64,000 bases of DNA from the NCBI GenBank assembly GCA_907163345.1, contig CAJQUN010000014.1, forward strand, positions 1,550,001-1,614,000, written 5' to 3'. A program made the translations under genes and the position numbers. The DNA is from Haberlea rhodopensis. Taxonomy: Eukaryota > Streptophyta > Magnoliopsida > Lamiales > Gesneriaceae. Of the stretch, positions 1-11,643 are shown in pieces (position 1 is the stretch's first letter; each line of letters opens with the position of its first letter). The notes below the pieces were generated by a model. The model did no database searches and was not told where the DNA came from. It saw only the letters and a program-made list of their open reading frames with translations.

Positions 1-2
1 TC

Positions 3-2030
3 ATGGATGATTTTACTGTCTATGGTAACTCATTCAATGATTGTCTTGCTAGCCTTACACTAGTATTAAAAAGATGCATAGAGACTAACCTTGTTCTAAA
101 TTCTGAAAAATGCCATTTTATGGTAGAACAAGGTATAGTGTTGGGTCATATCATTTCTGCTATAGGTATAGAGGTCGACAAAGCTAAAATTGATGTTATG
201 CAGTCTTTATCTTATCCTACTTGTGTTTGGGATGTGCGCTCTTTTCTTGGACATGCAGGTTTTTACAGGAGGTACATCAAGGATTTCACTAAGATAGTTA
301 CACCTTTGTGTAAGCTATTGCAAATGGATGTTCCTTTTGAGATAGATGAAGCAAGCAAGAGAGCTTTTGATCGACTGAAGGAGTCATTGACTTCTACCCC
401 CATCATACAACCACCCGACTGGAGTAAGCCTTTCGAGATCATGTGCGACACCAGTGACTATGCGGTCGGTGCTGTCTTAAGCCAAAAAGAGGGAAAATCA
501 TCACATGCCATCTACTATGCCTCAAAGACCTTGAATGATGCTCAACGGAACTATTCCACTACTGAGAAAGAGCTTTTAGCAGTTGTTTTTGCTCTTGAAA
601 AATTTCGATCTTATCTACTTGGTACTAAAGTCATTGTTTATTCTGATCATCCAGCTCTTCGCTATCTGATGTCGAAGAAGGAGGCAAAACCCAGGTTGAT
701 AAGATGTATTTACTCTTGAGTGAGTTCGACATACAAATCAAGGATAAGAAGGGCAGCGAGAACAAAGTAGCGGATCACTTGAGCCGCCTACCACATGTGG
801 ATGAGGAGCTTTGTTTGAATGAGGAATTCCCGGATGAGCATATACTCTCTTCCATGGTATGCTCATATTGTGAACTTCTTAGCCTCTAATGTACTACCTT
901 CTAAATTGTCTAGGTCTCAAAGAGCTAAGATAAGGAGTGATGCCAAGTACTATGTATGGGATGATCCTTACCTATGGAAGAACTGGGCGGACCAAATCAT
1001 TAGAAGATGCATACCCGAAACTGAGGTAAATAACATTCTTAAGTTCTGGCATTCATACGCTTGTGGTGGACATTTTGGTGCAAAGAGGACGTCTAGGAAG
1101 GTGCTAGAATGTGGGTTATTTTGGCCTACCCTGTTTCGTGATGCCTACTATTTTGCAAGAACTGTGGCAATGCCAATTGACCGGTAATATCTCCCAAAGA
1201 AAGGAGATGCCTCAACAACCCATTCTTATTTCTGAGATTTTTTACGTATGGAGCATCGACTTTATGGGACCCTTTCCTATCTCTTATGGTCATATGTATA
1301 TACTTCTTGCCGTTGACTACGTTTCGAAATGGGTGGAAGCTATCGCTACCCGGACTGACGATTCCAAAGTTGTTGCAGATTTTATCAAACATAACATTTT
1401 CTCTAGGTGTGGAATCCCAAGAGCTATAATCAGTGATAGAGGTACACACTTTTGCAATCGGAAATGTGGAAAGTCTTTTCAAGAAGTATCATGTCACCCA
1501 CAAAGTCTCCACCGCCTACCATCAGCAATCAAATGGCCAAGCCGAGGTCTCTAACCGAGAAATCAAAGCCATATTGGAAAAGACTGTCAACCCAACAAGG
1601 AAGGATTGGAGCTTAAGACTGGATGACACACTTTGGGCTTACCGGACTGCATATAAGACTCCAATAGGTATGTCACCATATCGACTCATTTTTGGTAAAC
1701 CATGTCATCTTCCTGTAGAGTTGGAGCATATAGCATACTGGGCTGTGAAGCATTTCAACATGAACTATGATGAGAGTGGCTTGCATCGGAAGTTGCAATT
1801 GCAAGAACTAGAAGAGATAAGGAATGAGGCCTATAGAGAGTGCAAGGATCTACAAGGATAAGACAAAGGACTTCCATGACAAAATGATATCAAGAAGGAG
1901 TTTTGAAGTTGGTCAAAAAGTTCTCCTTTACCATTCACGCCTTCGCCTATTTTCAGGTAAGCTTCGTTCTAGATGGCATGGACCTTATATCATTACTAAT
2001 GTGTATCCCCATGGTGCAGTGGAAATTTAG
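3..2030 (+). pseudogene. Athila-like pol fragment: RT (end), RNase H, integrase
   Basis: This is a decayed reverse transcriptase/RNase H/integrase polyprotein. Positions 3-719 hold the end of RT (thumb motif FLGHAGFYRRYIKDF) and the RNase H core (SDYAVGAVLSQ, later YSTTEKELLAVVFAL). A one-base loss near 704 shifts the frame, and RNase H continues at 704-889 with KVADHLSRL. The integrase zinc-finger region lies at 819-1187 (GGHFGAKRT). The catalytic core is split over 1111-1554 (WSIDFMGPFP, AIISDRGTHF) and 1433-1861 (STAYHQQSNGQAEV, WAYRTAYKTPIGMSPY). The C-terminal part is at 1824-2030 (VGQKVLLYHSRL). At least four frame changes make it non-functional. The assignment to the Ty3/gypsy order RT-RH-INT is secure; the Athila lineage is by similarity of motifs. 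Confidence 0.85.
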
Positions 2031-3615
2031 AGTTTGGACACCACTAAGACACTCAAGGTGAATGGTCACCGATTGAAGCATTACTACGATGGTGTCCAAA
2101 ACGAGGAAGGTGGACAAGTGAACATCAAGGTGGCTCTAGAGGATCCACCTAACTTTGACTGATCACGAGAACTAGCGTCGGCCACCGACGTAAAACAGAG
2201 GCGCTGCTTGGGAGGCAATTCAAGGGGAGTTAGTTTCATTTCTCCCTTTTATTTTTATTGCTTTAGTAGTTAGACTTTTCTCTTTTCTTGTATTTTTGTC
2301 TTACATTGGGGACAATGTAAGATTTAAGTATGGGGGAGGGATTAGTGGTGTGTTATTGTTTTTCTTATTATAAAAATACAAAAAAATCAAAAAAATTGAA
2401 AACTTTTGAGCTCATATTAGTAATGAATGCATGCTTGGAATCACTAGCCCATTATGAAACCTAATTGATATCATGCATGCTTTTGAACATAGGTGAATTG
2501 CTAACCTTGGAACACTTTGAACTCTAATGCAAATTTTGCTTTGACATAGTAGTTGAATATTTTAGGCACATTATTGTCATGACTTGTGAAGTGTGCATAG
2601 CTTAGTGAAGATTGTGTGAACTTTGTGATAGTCTTAAGAAGTCTCTAATACGTGCTAGAACTTAACTACATGCTGTTTGAGGTGTATGTCTATACTACTT
2701 GCGAACATGAAAGTGATATAGGCAATCTTTGATACGTTTGAGCCTTTAAAGCCTACCATGTAAAGAAAATCAATTACTAGTACCCATTTTGAGCTTTAAT
2801 GCAAAAGAATGGTTGTATGCTAAGCATACAAACAACCTCCATTCGACATTCTTTGACTAGCTTATCATCCTTCCATAATGAGCCTAAATATGAATTCTAT
2901 CCATACCTTTGAAGGGAGTATGATGTGTTTCATTCACATACACTTAAGTATTCAATGATCCATATATGTTTTGTGAGCTTTATTGTCAAAAGAATAAAAT
3001 GCATGACAGAAAAGGGATGCCTTGAAAAAAATACATAAAATTATGACTCCAAGGGGAGCCAAGACACAAAAGAAGAAAAATGTTGAAATAAACCTTGAAA
3101 AAAATATACAAGATGTGAAAAAGAACAATGTTTGAAAAATTCATGCAAGAAGAGAAGCTTTTAGTGTGCATATCATCATACTCTCTTGTTTGATACATCT
3201 TACCCTTTCTTTCATAAGCCAATACCTAGACCAAGCTACAAGCTAATAAAGACCTACTTGATTTGTGTTTGCAAGTGGCTAAGATAGTGGAGAAGAGTGT
3301 GCAAGTAAGCTTATACTTGTGTTAGTGTATGACTTGAACTATTGTGGATTTGCATCTTTTAGATCTATAATTTGTACATGACACTTGTTTGTGACCACAC
3401 AAGCACGTTCACTACTTTGTTGAGTATGAAATTTTTAGGGATTGAACTTGTTCCACTGTTAACTTTTCACCGTCTTTCATTACTATGCATGTTTAAAATT
3501 GTTGAGGCGTTAAAGTGGAGATAAGTTAGTTTGTTATGATGCTATGAGCCAACAAAAATATTATAGTTTTGTCTGATTTACTCGAGGTCGAGCAAAGAGT
3601 AAGTATGGGGGAGTT
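2031..3615 (+). other. Athila 3' non-coding region with polypurine tracts
   Basis: About 1.6 kb separates the pol remnant from the LTR with no convincing reading frame. An internal purine tract (tatgggggaggga, near 2330) follows a stretch with 'attggggacaatgtaag'. The terminal polypurine tract agtatgggggagttt (3602-3615) abuts the LTR. Athila elements can carry an env-like frame here; none is recognisable in this copy. Confidence 0.6.
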
Positions 3616-3755
3616 TGATGTGACTAGAAATAGACACATCTATTGAGTTTAATTTTACGATTTGGTATGTTTTAATGGATAATTTGATACATATGCTACC
3701 TAATCGTATATTTGTGTATTTGTAGGTGGAATCGAAGAAATCGAGCTAACTAAGG
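3616..3755 (+). repeat. Athila 3' LTR, first segment (before nested insertion)
   Basis: The LTR starts TGATGTGACTAG directly after the polypurine tract. Its start matches the start of the minus-strand solo LTR at 44972-46480 (TGATGGGTCTAC, then AAATAGACA). It is interrupted after the 5-bp sequence taagg at 3751-3755, which is repeated at 14726-14730 as the target duplication of the Tat element. Confidence 0.75.
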
Positions 3756-4397
3756 TGATGTCATATGACATATTGATTTTCTCGGGTAAAATCCATTTAT
3801 GAAGATACAAACTCTAAAAACGCCGAGCAGAAGTTAGACCGAAGAGATGGTTACCGAACACAGGATACTGATCAGCATATTATCGAGCATCCTTTACCCT
3901 CTTCGGGATTTTGGTCAAAGTGTAGCGGAAGACCCGGTCATAGTTAAAACTAATTAACCGGCTGGGATTGAACGTGCATTAATGGGGTGGATTTCTCGGA
4001 CACGCTTGGCTCCCATCAAGCCACGATCAAAGGACATCATGTTGCTGGTTTTCCGCGAGTTAGTTACTGAGGGCAGTCCTATAAATACCCTTAGATAACC
4101 TCATAGCAGGGGTTGGATTTTTCTGGGCAAAATGACTCCGAAGAGAGCAAACTTATGTCTGTTCGGTTCTTTTTGTTATTTCTCTAAAAATATTCGTGTA
4201 AGTCATTGAGCGATTATTTTGTGTGTCTAGAAAATCTTGTAAGTCACCAATATTCATAGTGAAGTTTTATACTGGACTAGGTCCCGTGGTTTTTCTCTCA
4301 ATTTGAGGGTTTTCCACGTAAAAAATCTTGGTGTGTTTATTGTTATTTTGCATTACCACGTTATTTTACCTTATAATCAAAATCTCGAATCACATCA
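3756..4397 (+). repeat. Tat element 5' LTR
   Basis: The 642-bp LTR begins TGATGTCATATGACA and ends GAATCACATCA. It differs from the 3' copy at six positions by eye, with no indels. A TATA box (tataaata) lies at 4080-4087, so transcription probably starts about 30 bp downstream. Confidence 0.95.
4080..4087 (+). promoter_or_regulatory. TATA box of the Tat LTR promoter
   Basis: TATAAATA lies in the middle of the 5' LTR, the usual place for the U3/R promoter of a plant LTR element. The 3' LTR carries the same box at 14408-14415. Confidence 0.6.
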
Positions 4398-4398
4398 T

Positions 4399-4416
4399 TG
4401 GCCCCGTCTGTGGGAA
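4399..4416 (+). other. Primer-binding site of the Tat element
   Basis: Immediately after the LTR end (one base spacer) the sequence tggccccgtctgtggga resembles the 'tggcgccgt...' primer sites of Tat/Athila elements. The primer tRNA was not determined. Confidence 0.55.
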
Positions 4417-4478
4417 ATTTAGGGCAAAGACGTTGAAGTAGGACGAGTTTTCTAACAAAAAATAAATCAAAAGGCAAG

Positions 4479-5651
4479 ATGGCCAGAGGTAAAGGTTGGG
4501 GGCAAGCTTCCAGGGGAAATGGATCCAATTGTCATCCATACTCGTTCGCTGAATCCAGAGAAGGGCTAGAAGATGCGGGATCATCTCAACATGTTCCTCG
4601 GTCATTTCCTGCTGGGGGAATGCCCATGGAGCATTTGACAGAAATGATAACTAAAACTGTCGGAGAGATCATGAGGCAATTTATGGCCCCTCCCCAGAAA
4701 CAAGAAACTGTGCAAGAAGAAGAAGGGGAAGAGTTGGCCTCCGGACAGGAGCCTGAAAAGGAGCCTGAAAAAGAGCTTGAAAAAGAACCTGAAGAAATTA
4801 GAAATATTCCTAATCATTTGAATGATGAAACTGATAAAGCTTTAAATCGCCAAATGGAAGAGCTGAAAAGTGAGATGCAGCAGATGCGTAATAAGATGGA
4901 AGGACGTCTATATCCTCCGCAGAGGAGTACTCCATTTGCTTCCCATGTGATTGACGATCCTTTGCCCCCAAACTTTAGGACTCTAAATGTCGGAAACTAC
5001 GATGGTGGTACAGATCCCGAAGAATATCTGTCTCGATTTGAAAACGCTTCGCTTCTTCATCAACTTACGGATGGAGTGAAGTGTCAGGTTTTCCTGACTA
5101 CATTATCGGGTGCAGCGTAAACATGGTTTCAATCAGTTGCCAGCAAGAATCATAGACTCTTTCCCGAAGTTTAGTTCTTTATTTTTGCATCAGTTTGCAA
5201 GCAGCCAGAGTTGCAAGAGAACAGCTCTTAGTTTGTTCGGGATTAAGCAAGCGGAGAAGGAATCTCTTCGAGATTTTCTGAAAAGATTTAGTCATGCATG
5301 TCTTGACATTCCACATGTCACCTCTGAAATACTCATCAGCACGTTCACTCAAGGATTAAAAGAAGGAGACTTATTGCGATCTTTGGCAAAAAGCCACCTT
5401 CTGATTATGATGAACTGTTGGGAAGAGCTTCCAAGTACATTAATCTGGAAGAAGCCCAAAGGATGAAGCAAAGAAGAGATGGTAAAATTGGGGAAGAAGT
5501 GAACAGAAAGAATAAACTAGTGGAGCCAATCAAAAGAAGTTTTGACCAGTATCTACCGATGAGACCTCATCGGGAAGTAGCCATGAACCAAAGTATGCCG
5601 AAGAGGGGGCGGGGTGGACCTCATAGGGGGGACCTTTCCGAGGAGGAATGA
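4479..5651 (+). pseudogene. Tat gag, frameshifted
   Basis: The gag-like coding region starts with a basic, glycine-rich N-terminus at ATG 4479. A Glu/Pro/Lys-rich repeat follows (about 4725-4795), then the capsid-type segment PPNFRTLNVGNYDGGTDPEEYL. The frame ends at 5120 with a TAA inside the capsid region, continues in another frame at 5110-5466 (KQAEKESLRDFLKRF, typical of gypsy gag), then at 5418-5651. The C-terminal part runs into an Arg-Gly-rich stretch that continues into the protease frame. No CCHC zinc knuckle was seen. At least three breaks make it non-functional. Confidence 0.75.
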
Positions 5652-6514
5652 TCCGAGGAGGGTCCTTCCGAGGAAGAGGATATCGAGGAGGAGGTTTTCG
5701 AGGTGGAAGATCTAATGAGTCTGATGGAGGGCGGGGATTTAACGAGGAGTTCAAAGACAATAATTTCACTCCTAAAATTAACATAAATCCCGGAAGAGGA
5801 GCACCTCAGCCAGTCCCTTGGTCAGTTCGGGGAGAAAGAGTAGAGGGAGAAGAGGAAACCTTGAACAATATCCCGAATCGGGGAACTATACACATGATAT
5901 CCGGAGGAATGTCGGGTGGAGATTCGAATAGAGCAAGAAGGAATCACGCCCGGAAGCTTCAAGTGCTATCTATTGACCCCAATCATGTACATGAGGGTCC
6001 GTCCATATCTTTTGGGCCTGCAGATCTGCAAGGAATCCATTTTCCTCATGATGATGCGTTGGTTATCTCTGCTACAGTGGCTAACTATAATGTGCAGAGG
6101 ATTTTCGTGGACACAGGAAGCTCGGCGGACGTACTTTTTCTTAGTACGTTAAACCAAATGGACTTGGGAAGCTTACCTATATTGAAAGTGAATACGTCCT
6201 TGCACGGATTTGCAGGGGAAGTCATAAATCCGATAGGGCAGGTGTCTCTACCAGTTACACTTGGTGAAGAATCAAGGATCAAAACAAAGATGATAAATTT
6301 CCTCATTGTGGATGCACCATCTTCTTACAATGTAATATTGGGAAGACCAGCCCTAGCTGCTTTCGAAGCCGTTGACTCCACCTATCATCTAACCATGAAA
6401 TTTCCAGTAGGAGAAGAGGTGGGGCAAGTAAGAGGTGATCAAAGCTCATCACGGAAATGTTATGTGCAAGAGTTAAGGCAAGAAAGAGAGCAGAATAACG
6501 AAGGAAGAGAATGA
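5648..6514 (+). pseudogene. Tat gag C-terminus and aspartic protease
   Basis: This 288-residue frame begins with RGG-type repeats (RGGSFRGRGYRGGGFRGGR) and contains a retropepsin-like domain. The active-site motif is FVDTGSSADVLF (about residues 149-160) and the second conserved block is YNVILGRPALAAF. In retrotransposons this enzyme cleaves the polyprotein inside the virus-like particle. The frame ends with TGA at 6512-6514 and the downstream RT frame is the same, so a single stop separates the two. Confidence 0.8.
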
Positions 6515-6586
6515 GGGGGAAGTGAAAAGAGGAAGCGGGGCAAGGAGGAACGAGTAACACCCGATGAGGAGTTCCTCAACATCGAG

Positions 6587-9500
6587 ATGGGTCACCCTAC
6601 TCGAATTACTAGGGTAGGATCCCAACTTGATCCAGAATTACGGGAAAAAGTAGTTAATTGTTTAAATCAACATGTGGATGTATTTGCATGGGGTACATCT
6701 GATTTAGTGGGAGTAAGACCTGAGATTGCCGAACACCGCCTCAACGTGGACCCCAATGTTCGGGCAATAAGGCAAAAGAGAAGGCATTTTGGACCAGAAA
6801 AGGACGCTGTCATTGCCAAGCAGGTAGAAGAGTTGTTAAAGGCATGCCACATTCGCGAGATCGGTTTCCCTACATGGCTCTCGAATGTAGTTTTGGTGCC
6901 TAAAGCCGGTGATAAATGGAGAATGTGTGTGGGTTTTAGGGATGTGAATAAAGCATGTCCCAAAGATTGTTATCCCCTGCCCAGGATCGATCAGCTTGTA
7001 GATTCTACTGCTGGACATGAATTGTTATGTCTTATGGATGCTTATCAAGGATATCATCAGATCCCTTTGGCACAGGAGGATCAATCAAAAGTAAGTTTTG
7101 TAACAGCAGGAGGAACCTTTTGTTATGTGGTAATGCCCTTCGGATTGAAAAATGCGGGGGCCACTTATCAAAGGTTGATGGACAAAATGTTCAAAGAACA
7201 AATTGGTCGGAATGTGGAAGTGTATGTGGATGATGTCCTGATCAAGAGTCGAAAAGCCGAGGACTTGGTCAAAGATATGGAAGAAGTTTTCAACACTTTA
7301 AGAAAATTTGGCATGAAGTTGAATCCCGCAAAATGCACTTTCGGGATTCGTAGTGGCAAATTTCTAGGGTACATGGTCACGGAAAGAGGTGTTGAAGCTA
7401 ACCCGGAGAAAATCCGGGCCATACGAGAAATGAACCCCCCGAGAACACTAAATGAAGTGCAAAGATTAGCAGGAAGAATAGCGGCACTGAGCCGATTTAT
7501 ATCCCGATCAGCTGATCGGAGCTTGCCTTTCTTCAAAGAATTAAGGCAGGGAGTCAAGTTCGAGTGGAATGACCAATGCCAAAAGGCCTTCGAGGATCTG
7601 AAAGATTATTTGGCTCAGTTACCTTTGATAAACAAGCCTGATCCTAAGGAAACGCTTCTCGTGTATTTATCGATGGCCAAAGAAGTAATTAGTTCTGTGT
7701 TAATCAGAGAAAGGTCAGGACAACAGCAGCCTGTATATTATGTCAGCCGAGCCCTACAAGGAGCCGAGCAACGATACCCTGAAATTGAGAAGTTGGCATT
7801 AGCTCTAGTCACCACAGCGAGAAGACTTCGGCCATACTTCTTGTCTCATCCTATCATGGTAATAACAAACACTCCTTTGGGTAGACTTTTATCCAAATCC
7901 GAAATATCAGGGAGGATGGTAAAATGGGCCACAGAGCTGAGTGAGTTTGATGTCACTTATCAACCCCGAACTACAATCAAAGCTCAAGCTCTGTCAGATT
8001 TTCTGGTGGAAGTCACTCATACTCCGGAGGAAAAAGAATGGAGTTTGTTTGTAGATGGATCATCTACTCGATTGGGAAGTGGAGCAGGTGTCATACTCAT
8101 TAGTCCTGAAGGGGAAGAAATCAGGGTTGCCGTCCAGTTTGGATTTCTTTCCTCAAACAATGAAGCTGAATTTGAAGCTATCATTTCAGGCCTCCAAATA
8201 GCATTGGACGCTGGAGCCAGGAGGATAAAAGCTTTTATGGATTCAATGCTGGTTGTTCATCAAGTGAAGGGGGTATATAAGGTGAAAGAAGAGAAGCTTA
8301 GAAAGTATGTGGAAAAGGTGCGGGCAATGATAGCTCAATTTCAAGAGGTGGAATTAACGCAAATACCAAGGGAAGAGAATACTCGTGCCGATGAATTAGC
8401 AAAATTGGCTAGTTCGGTACACGAATGGAAGAACAGGAATGTGCTCGTGCAAGAGCTTTTGATCTCTCATACATCCGTCAATAGCATCATGAGTGTGGAG
8501 CCATGTATTATATCCGATTGGCGAGAGCATTTTATTAAATTTTTGAAGACAAAGGTTATGCCTCCTGACCCAAAGGAAGCTGCTAAAGTTAAAAGAATGG
8601 GGAACCGATTTGTGTTGATAGAAGGCAAGTTGTTCAAGAAAGGATTCTCAATTCCTTTTTTACAATGTGCCTCGAGGCAAGAAGGGGAGCATTTATTAAA
8701 GGAGATTCATGAAGGATGTTGCGGAAATCATGTAGGGACTAACATGTTGTATCAGAAATCTATCCGAGCTGGGTACTATTGGCCGACGATGAGGGAAGAC
8801 GCTGAGGAAGTTGTGAAGAAATGCATTAATTGCCAAAGGCATGCAAATTTATCCCATGTACCTGCGGAAATCCTTAATAGTAGCATCATTTCCTGTCCCT
8901 TTGATCAATGGGGAATGGATATTGTTGGACCATTTCCTCTCGCTACAGGGCAGAGAAAATTTCTCCTAGTAGCCGTTGAATACTTCACTAAATGGGTGGA
9001 AGCCGAACCATTGGCTAAAATAACTGAGGAAGAAGTCATCAGATTTTTATGGAGAAACATAGTATGCCGCTTCGGAATACCTCGAAGAATAGTTTCCGAC
9101 AATGGAAGACAGTTTCAGGGAGGAAGAATACAAGAATGGTGCAAAGATATGAAAATTAAACAAGTCTTCACTTCAGTCGCCTATCCTCAAGCAAATGGGC
9201 AAGCGGAAGTGATTAATCGGATTTTATTGCACGGGATCAAGACAAGACTAGAAGGGGCTCGTGGGGAGTGGGTAAATGAATTACCCGGGGTCTTATGGGC
9301 TTATAGAACGACTCCTCGGGTATCTACAGGAGAGACTCCTTATAGCTTAGTATATGGATCTGAGGCCCTCATTCCAGTAGAAATTGGAGTGGAATCTCTT
9401 CGAGTATAAAGCTATAATCCAGATCAGAATGAAGAAAAAAGGAAGTTGGAGTTAGATGGGATTATGGAGTTGAGAGAAAAAGCTTTGGCTAAAGTGGAAT

Positions 9501-9745
9501 TGTATAAAATAAGGGTGACCAATGCTTACAATCGGAGGGTTCGCCCGAGGGCTTTTCAGGTGGGAGATCTAGTGCTGCGAAGAATCAATCCCGCGGGGGA
9601 AGTAAAGAAATTAGCACCCAAGTGGGAAGGCCCCTATAAAATAAAAGGGGTGATTGGAAGAGGTGCCTACAGGCTGGAAGATCATGAAGGTCGGGAACTG
9701 GTGAGACCTTGGAACATTCATAATTTAAGAAAGTATTTTGTGTAA
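6587..9745 (+). pseudogene. Tat pol: RT, RNase H, archaeal-like RNase H, integrase
   Basis: A 940-codon frame (6587-9409) copies RNA to DNA and inserts it in the host genome. RT motifs include WRMCVGFRDVNKACPKD, VMPFGLKNAGATYQRLM and the catalytic YVDDVLIKS. RNase H follows (PVYYVSRAL, RYPEIEKLALALV). A second RNase H comes next (WSLFVDGSSTRLGSGAGVIL, NNEAEFEAIISGLQIAL, NTRADELAKLAS), the Tat hallmark. Integrase has a CINCQ zinc-finger end, WGMDIVGPFP, RIVSDNGRQF and PQANGQAEVINR. A TAA at 9407-9409 interrupts the integrase C-terminus, which continues in the same frame at 9446-9745 (RAFQVGDLVLRRI, LAPKWEGPYKI). RT catalytic residues look intact, but the stop and broken gag make the element defective. 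Confidence 0.9.
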
Positions 9746-9810
9746 TCTTTCAGTTATCATTGCTGTTCCCATGTATATTTCCTAATTAAATAAATTTCCT
9801 TTTATTGAGC

Positions 9811-11400
9811 AATGTTCGGTTTACTCGTTGGATCGGGATGTTTGGTCAACGTTTAAACTTAAAAACACCATCGTTTACTCGTTGGATCGGGATGTTTGGT
9901 CAACGTTTAAACTTAAAAATACCATGTTATTGTGCTCGGTGAACCTAAAATGGGACTAAGTGATTATGCTCGGGGTAGCGAGCCTATGTTATTATAGTCT
10001 ATTGTTGGTGGGTTAAATACAGGATCGGGAAGTTTGGTCTGTATTTGAACCTAAAATGGGACTAAGTGATTATGCTTGGGGTAGCGAGCCTATGTTATTA
10101 TAGTCCATTGTTGGCGGGTTAAATACAGGATCGGGAAGTTTGGTCTGTATTTGAATCTAAAATGGGACTAAGTGATTATGCTCGGGGTAGCGAGCAATGT
10201 TCGGTTTACTCGTTGGATCGGGATGTTTGGTCAACGTTTAAACTTAAAAACACCATCGTTTACTCGTTGGATCGGGATGTTTGGTCAACTTTTAAACTTA
10301 AAAACACCATCGTTTATTCGTTGGATCGGGATGTTTGGTCAACGTTTAAACTTAAAAACACCATCGTTTACTCGTTGGATCGGGATGTTTGGTCAACGTT
10401 TAAACTTAAAAATACCATGTTATTGTGCTCGGGGTAGCGAGCTTATGTTATTATAGTCCATTGTTGGCGGGTTAAATACAGGATCGGGAAGTTTGGTCTG
10501 TATTTGAACCTAAAATGGGACTAAGTGATTATGCTCGGGGTAGCGAGCAATGTTCGGTTTACTCGTTGGATCGGGATGTTTGGTCAACGTTTAAACTTAA
10601 GTTATACCATGTTATTGTGCTCGGGGTTGCGAGCTTATGTTATTATAGTCCATTGTTGGCGGGTTAAATACAGGATCGGGAAGTTTGGTCTGTATTTGAA
10701 CCTAAAATGGGACTAAGTGATTATGCTCGGGGTAGCGAGCAATGTTCGGTTTACTCGTTGGATCGGGATGTTTGGTCAACGTTTAAACTTAAAAACACCA
10801 TCGTTTACTCGTTGGATCGGGATGTTTGGTCAACGTTTAAACTTAAAAACACCATCGTTTATTCGTTGGATCGGACGTTTGGTCAACGTTTAAACTTAAA
10901 AACATCATCGTTTACTCGTTGGATCGGGATGTTTGGTCAACGTTTAAACTTAAAAATACCATGTTATTGTGCTCGGGGTAGCGAGCTTATGTTATTATAG
11001 TCCATTGTTGGCGGGTTAAATACAGGATCGGGAAGTTTGGTCTGTATTTGAACCTAAAATGGGACTAAGTGATTATGCTCGGGGTAGCGAGCAATGTTCG
11101 GTTTACTCGTTGGATCGGGATGTTTGGTCAACGTTTAAACTTAAGTTATACCATGTTATTGTGCTCGGGGTAGCGAGCTTATGTTATTATAGTCCATTGT
11201 TGGCGGGTTAAATACAGGATCGGGAAGTTTGGTCTGTATTTGAACCTAAAATGGGACTAAGTGATTATGCTCGGGGTAGCGAGCAATGTTCGGTTTACTC
11301 GTTGGATCGGGATGTTTGGTCAACGTTTAACTTAAAAACACCATCGTTTACTCGTTGGATCGGGATGCTTGGTCAACGTTTAAACTTAAGTTGTATCATG
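9811..11400 (+). repeat. Higher-order tandem repeat in the Tat 3' region
   Basis: A 54-bp monomer (containing ggatcgggatgtttggtcaa) and a longer spacer unit alternate. The word aatgttcggtttactcg recurs at 9811, 10196, 10549, 10741, 11093 and 11285. From 10196 the distances are 353, 192, 352 and 192 bp, so four-monomer and one-monomer blocks alternate in a superunit of about 545 bp present twice (10196-10740, 10741-11284). The spacer holds a diverged monomer (ggatcgggaagtttggtctg), so the whole array derives from one ancestral unit. The 54-bp length is a multiple of three, which creates spurious reading frames. Confidence 0.92.
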
Positions 11401-11643
11401 TTATTATGCTGGGGATGTTCTCTCTAAAGCCCGACCATATTTATCTGCTCGGGATGTCTTTTCCCCGAGCTCGGTTATATTCATTACTTCGGGATATTTT
11501 CCAATCAAGCTTTATTTGCTTAAAATTTTGCTTGGTGGAGAGACTAGCTTGCACAAGATTGTAAGAAGACAAGGAAAGTCATAATATCATTCCTAAAAGA
11601 TTACACTTTTAAAAGTTAAAACAAAAGGGGTACATCCCTAAAT

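Noticed and set aside
10162..11000. Reading frames with an 18-residue repeat, like a repeat protein
   Set aside because: The repeat is the 54-bp satellite monomer; 54 is divisible by three, so frames stay open by arithmetic. There is no start context or conserved codon pattern.
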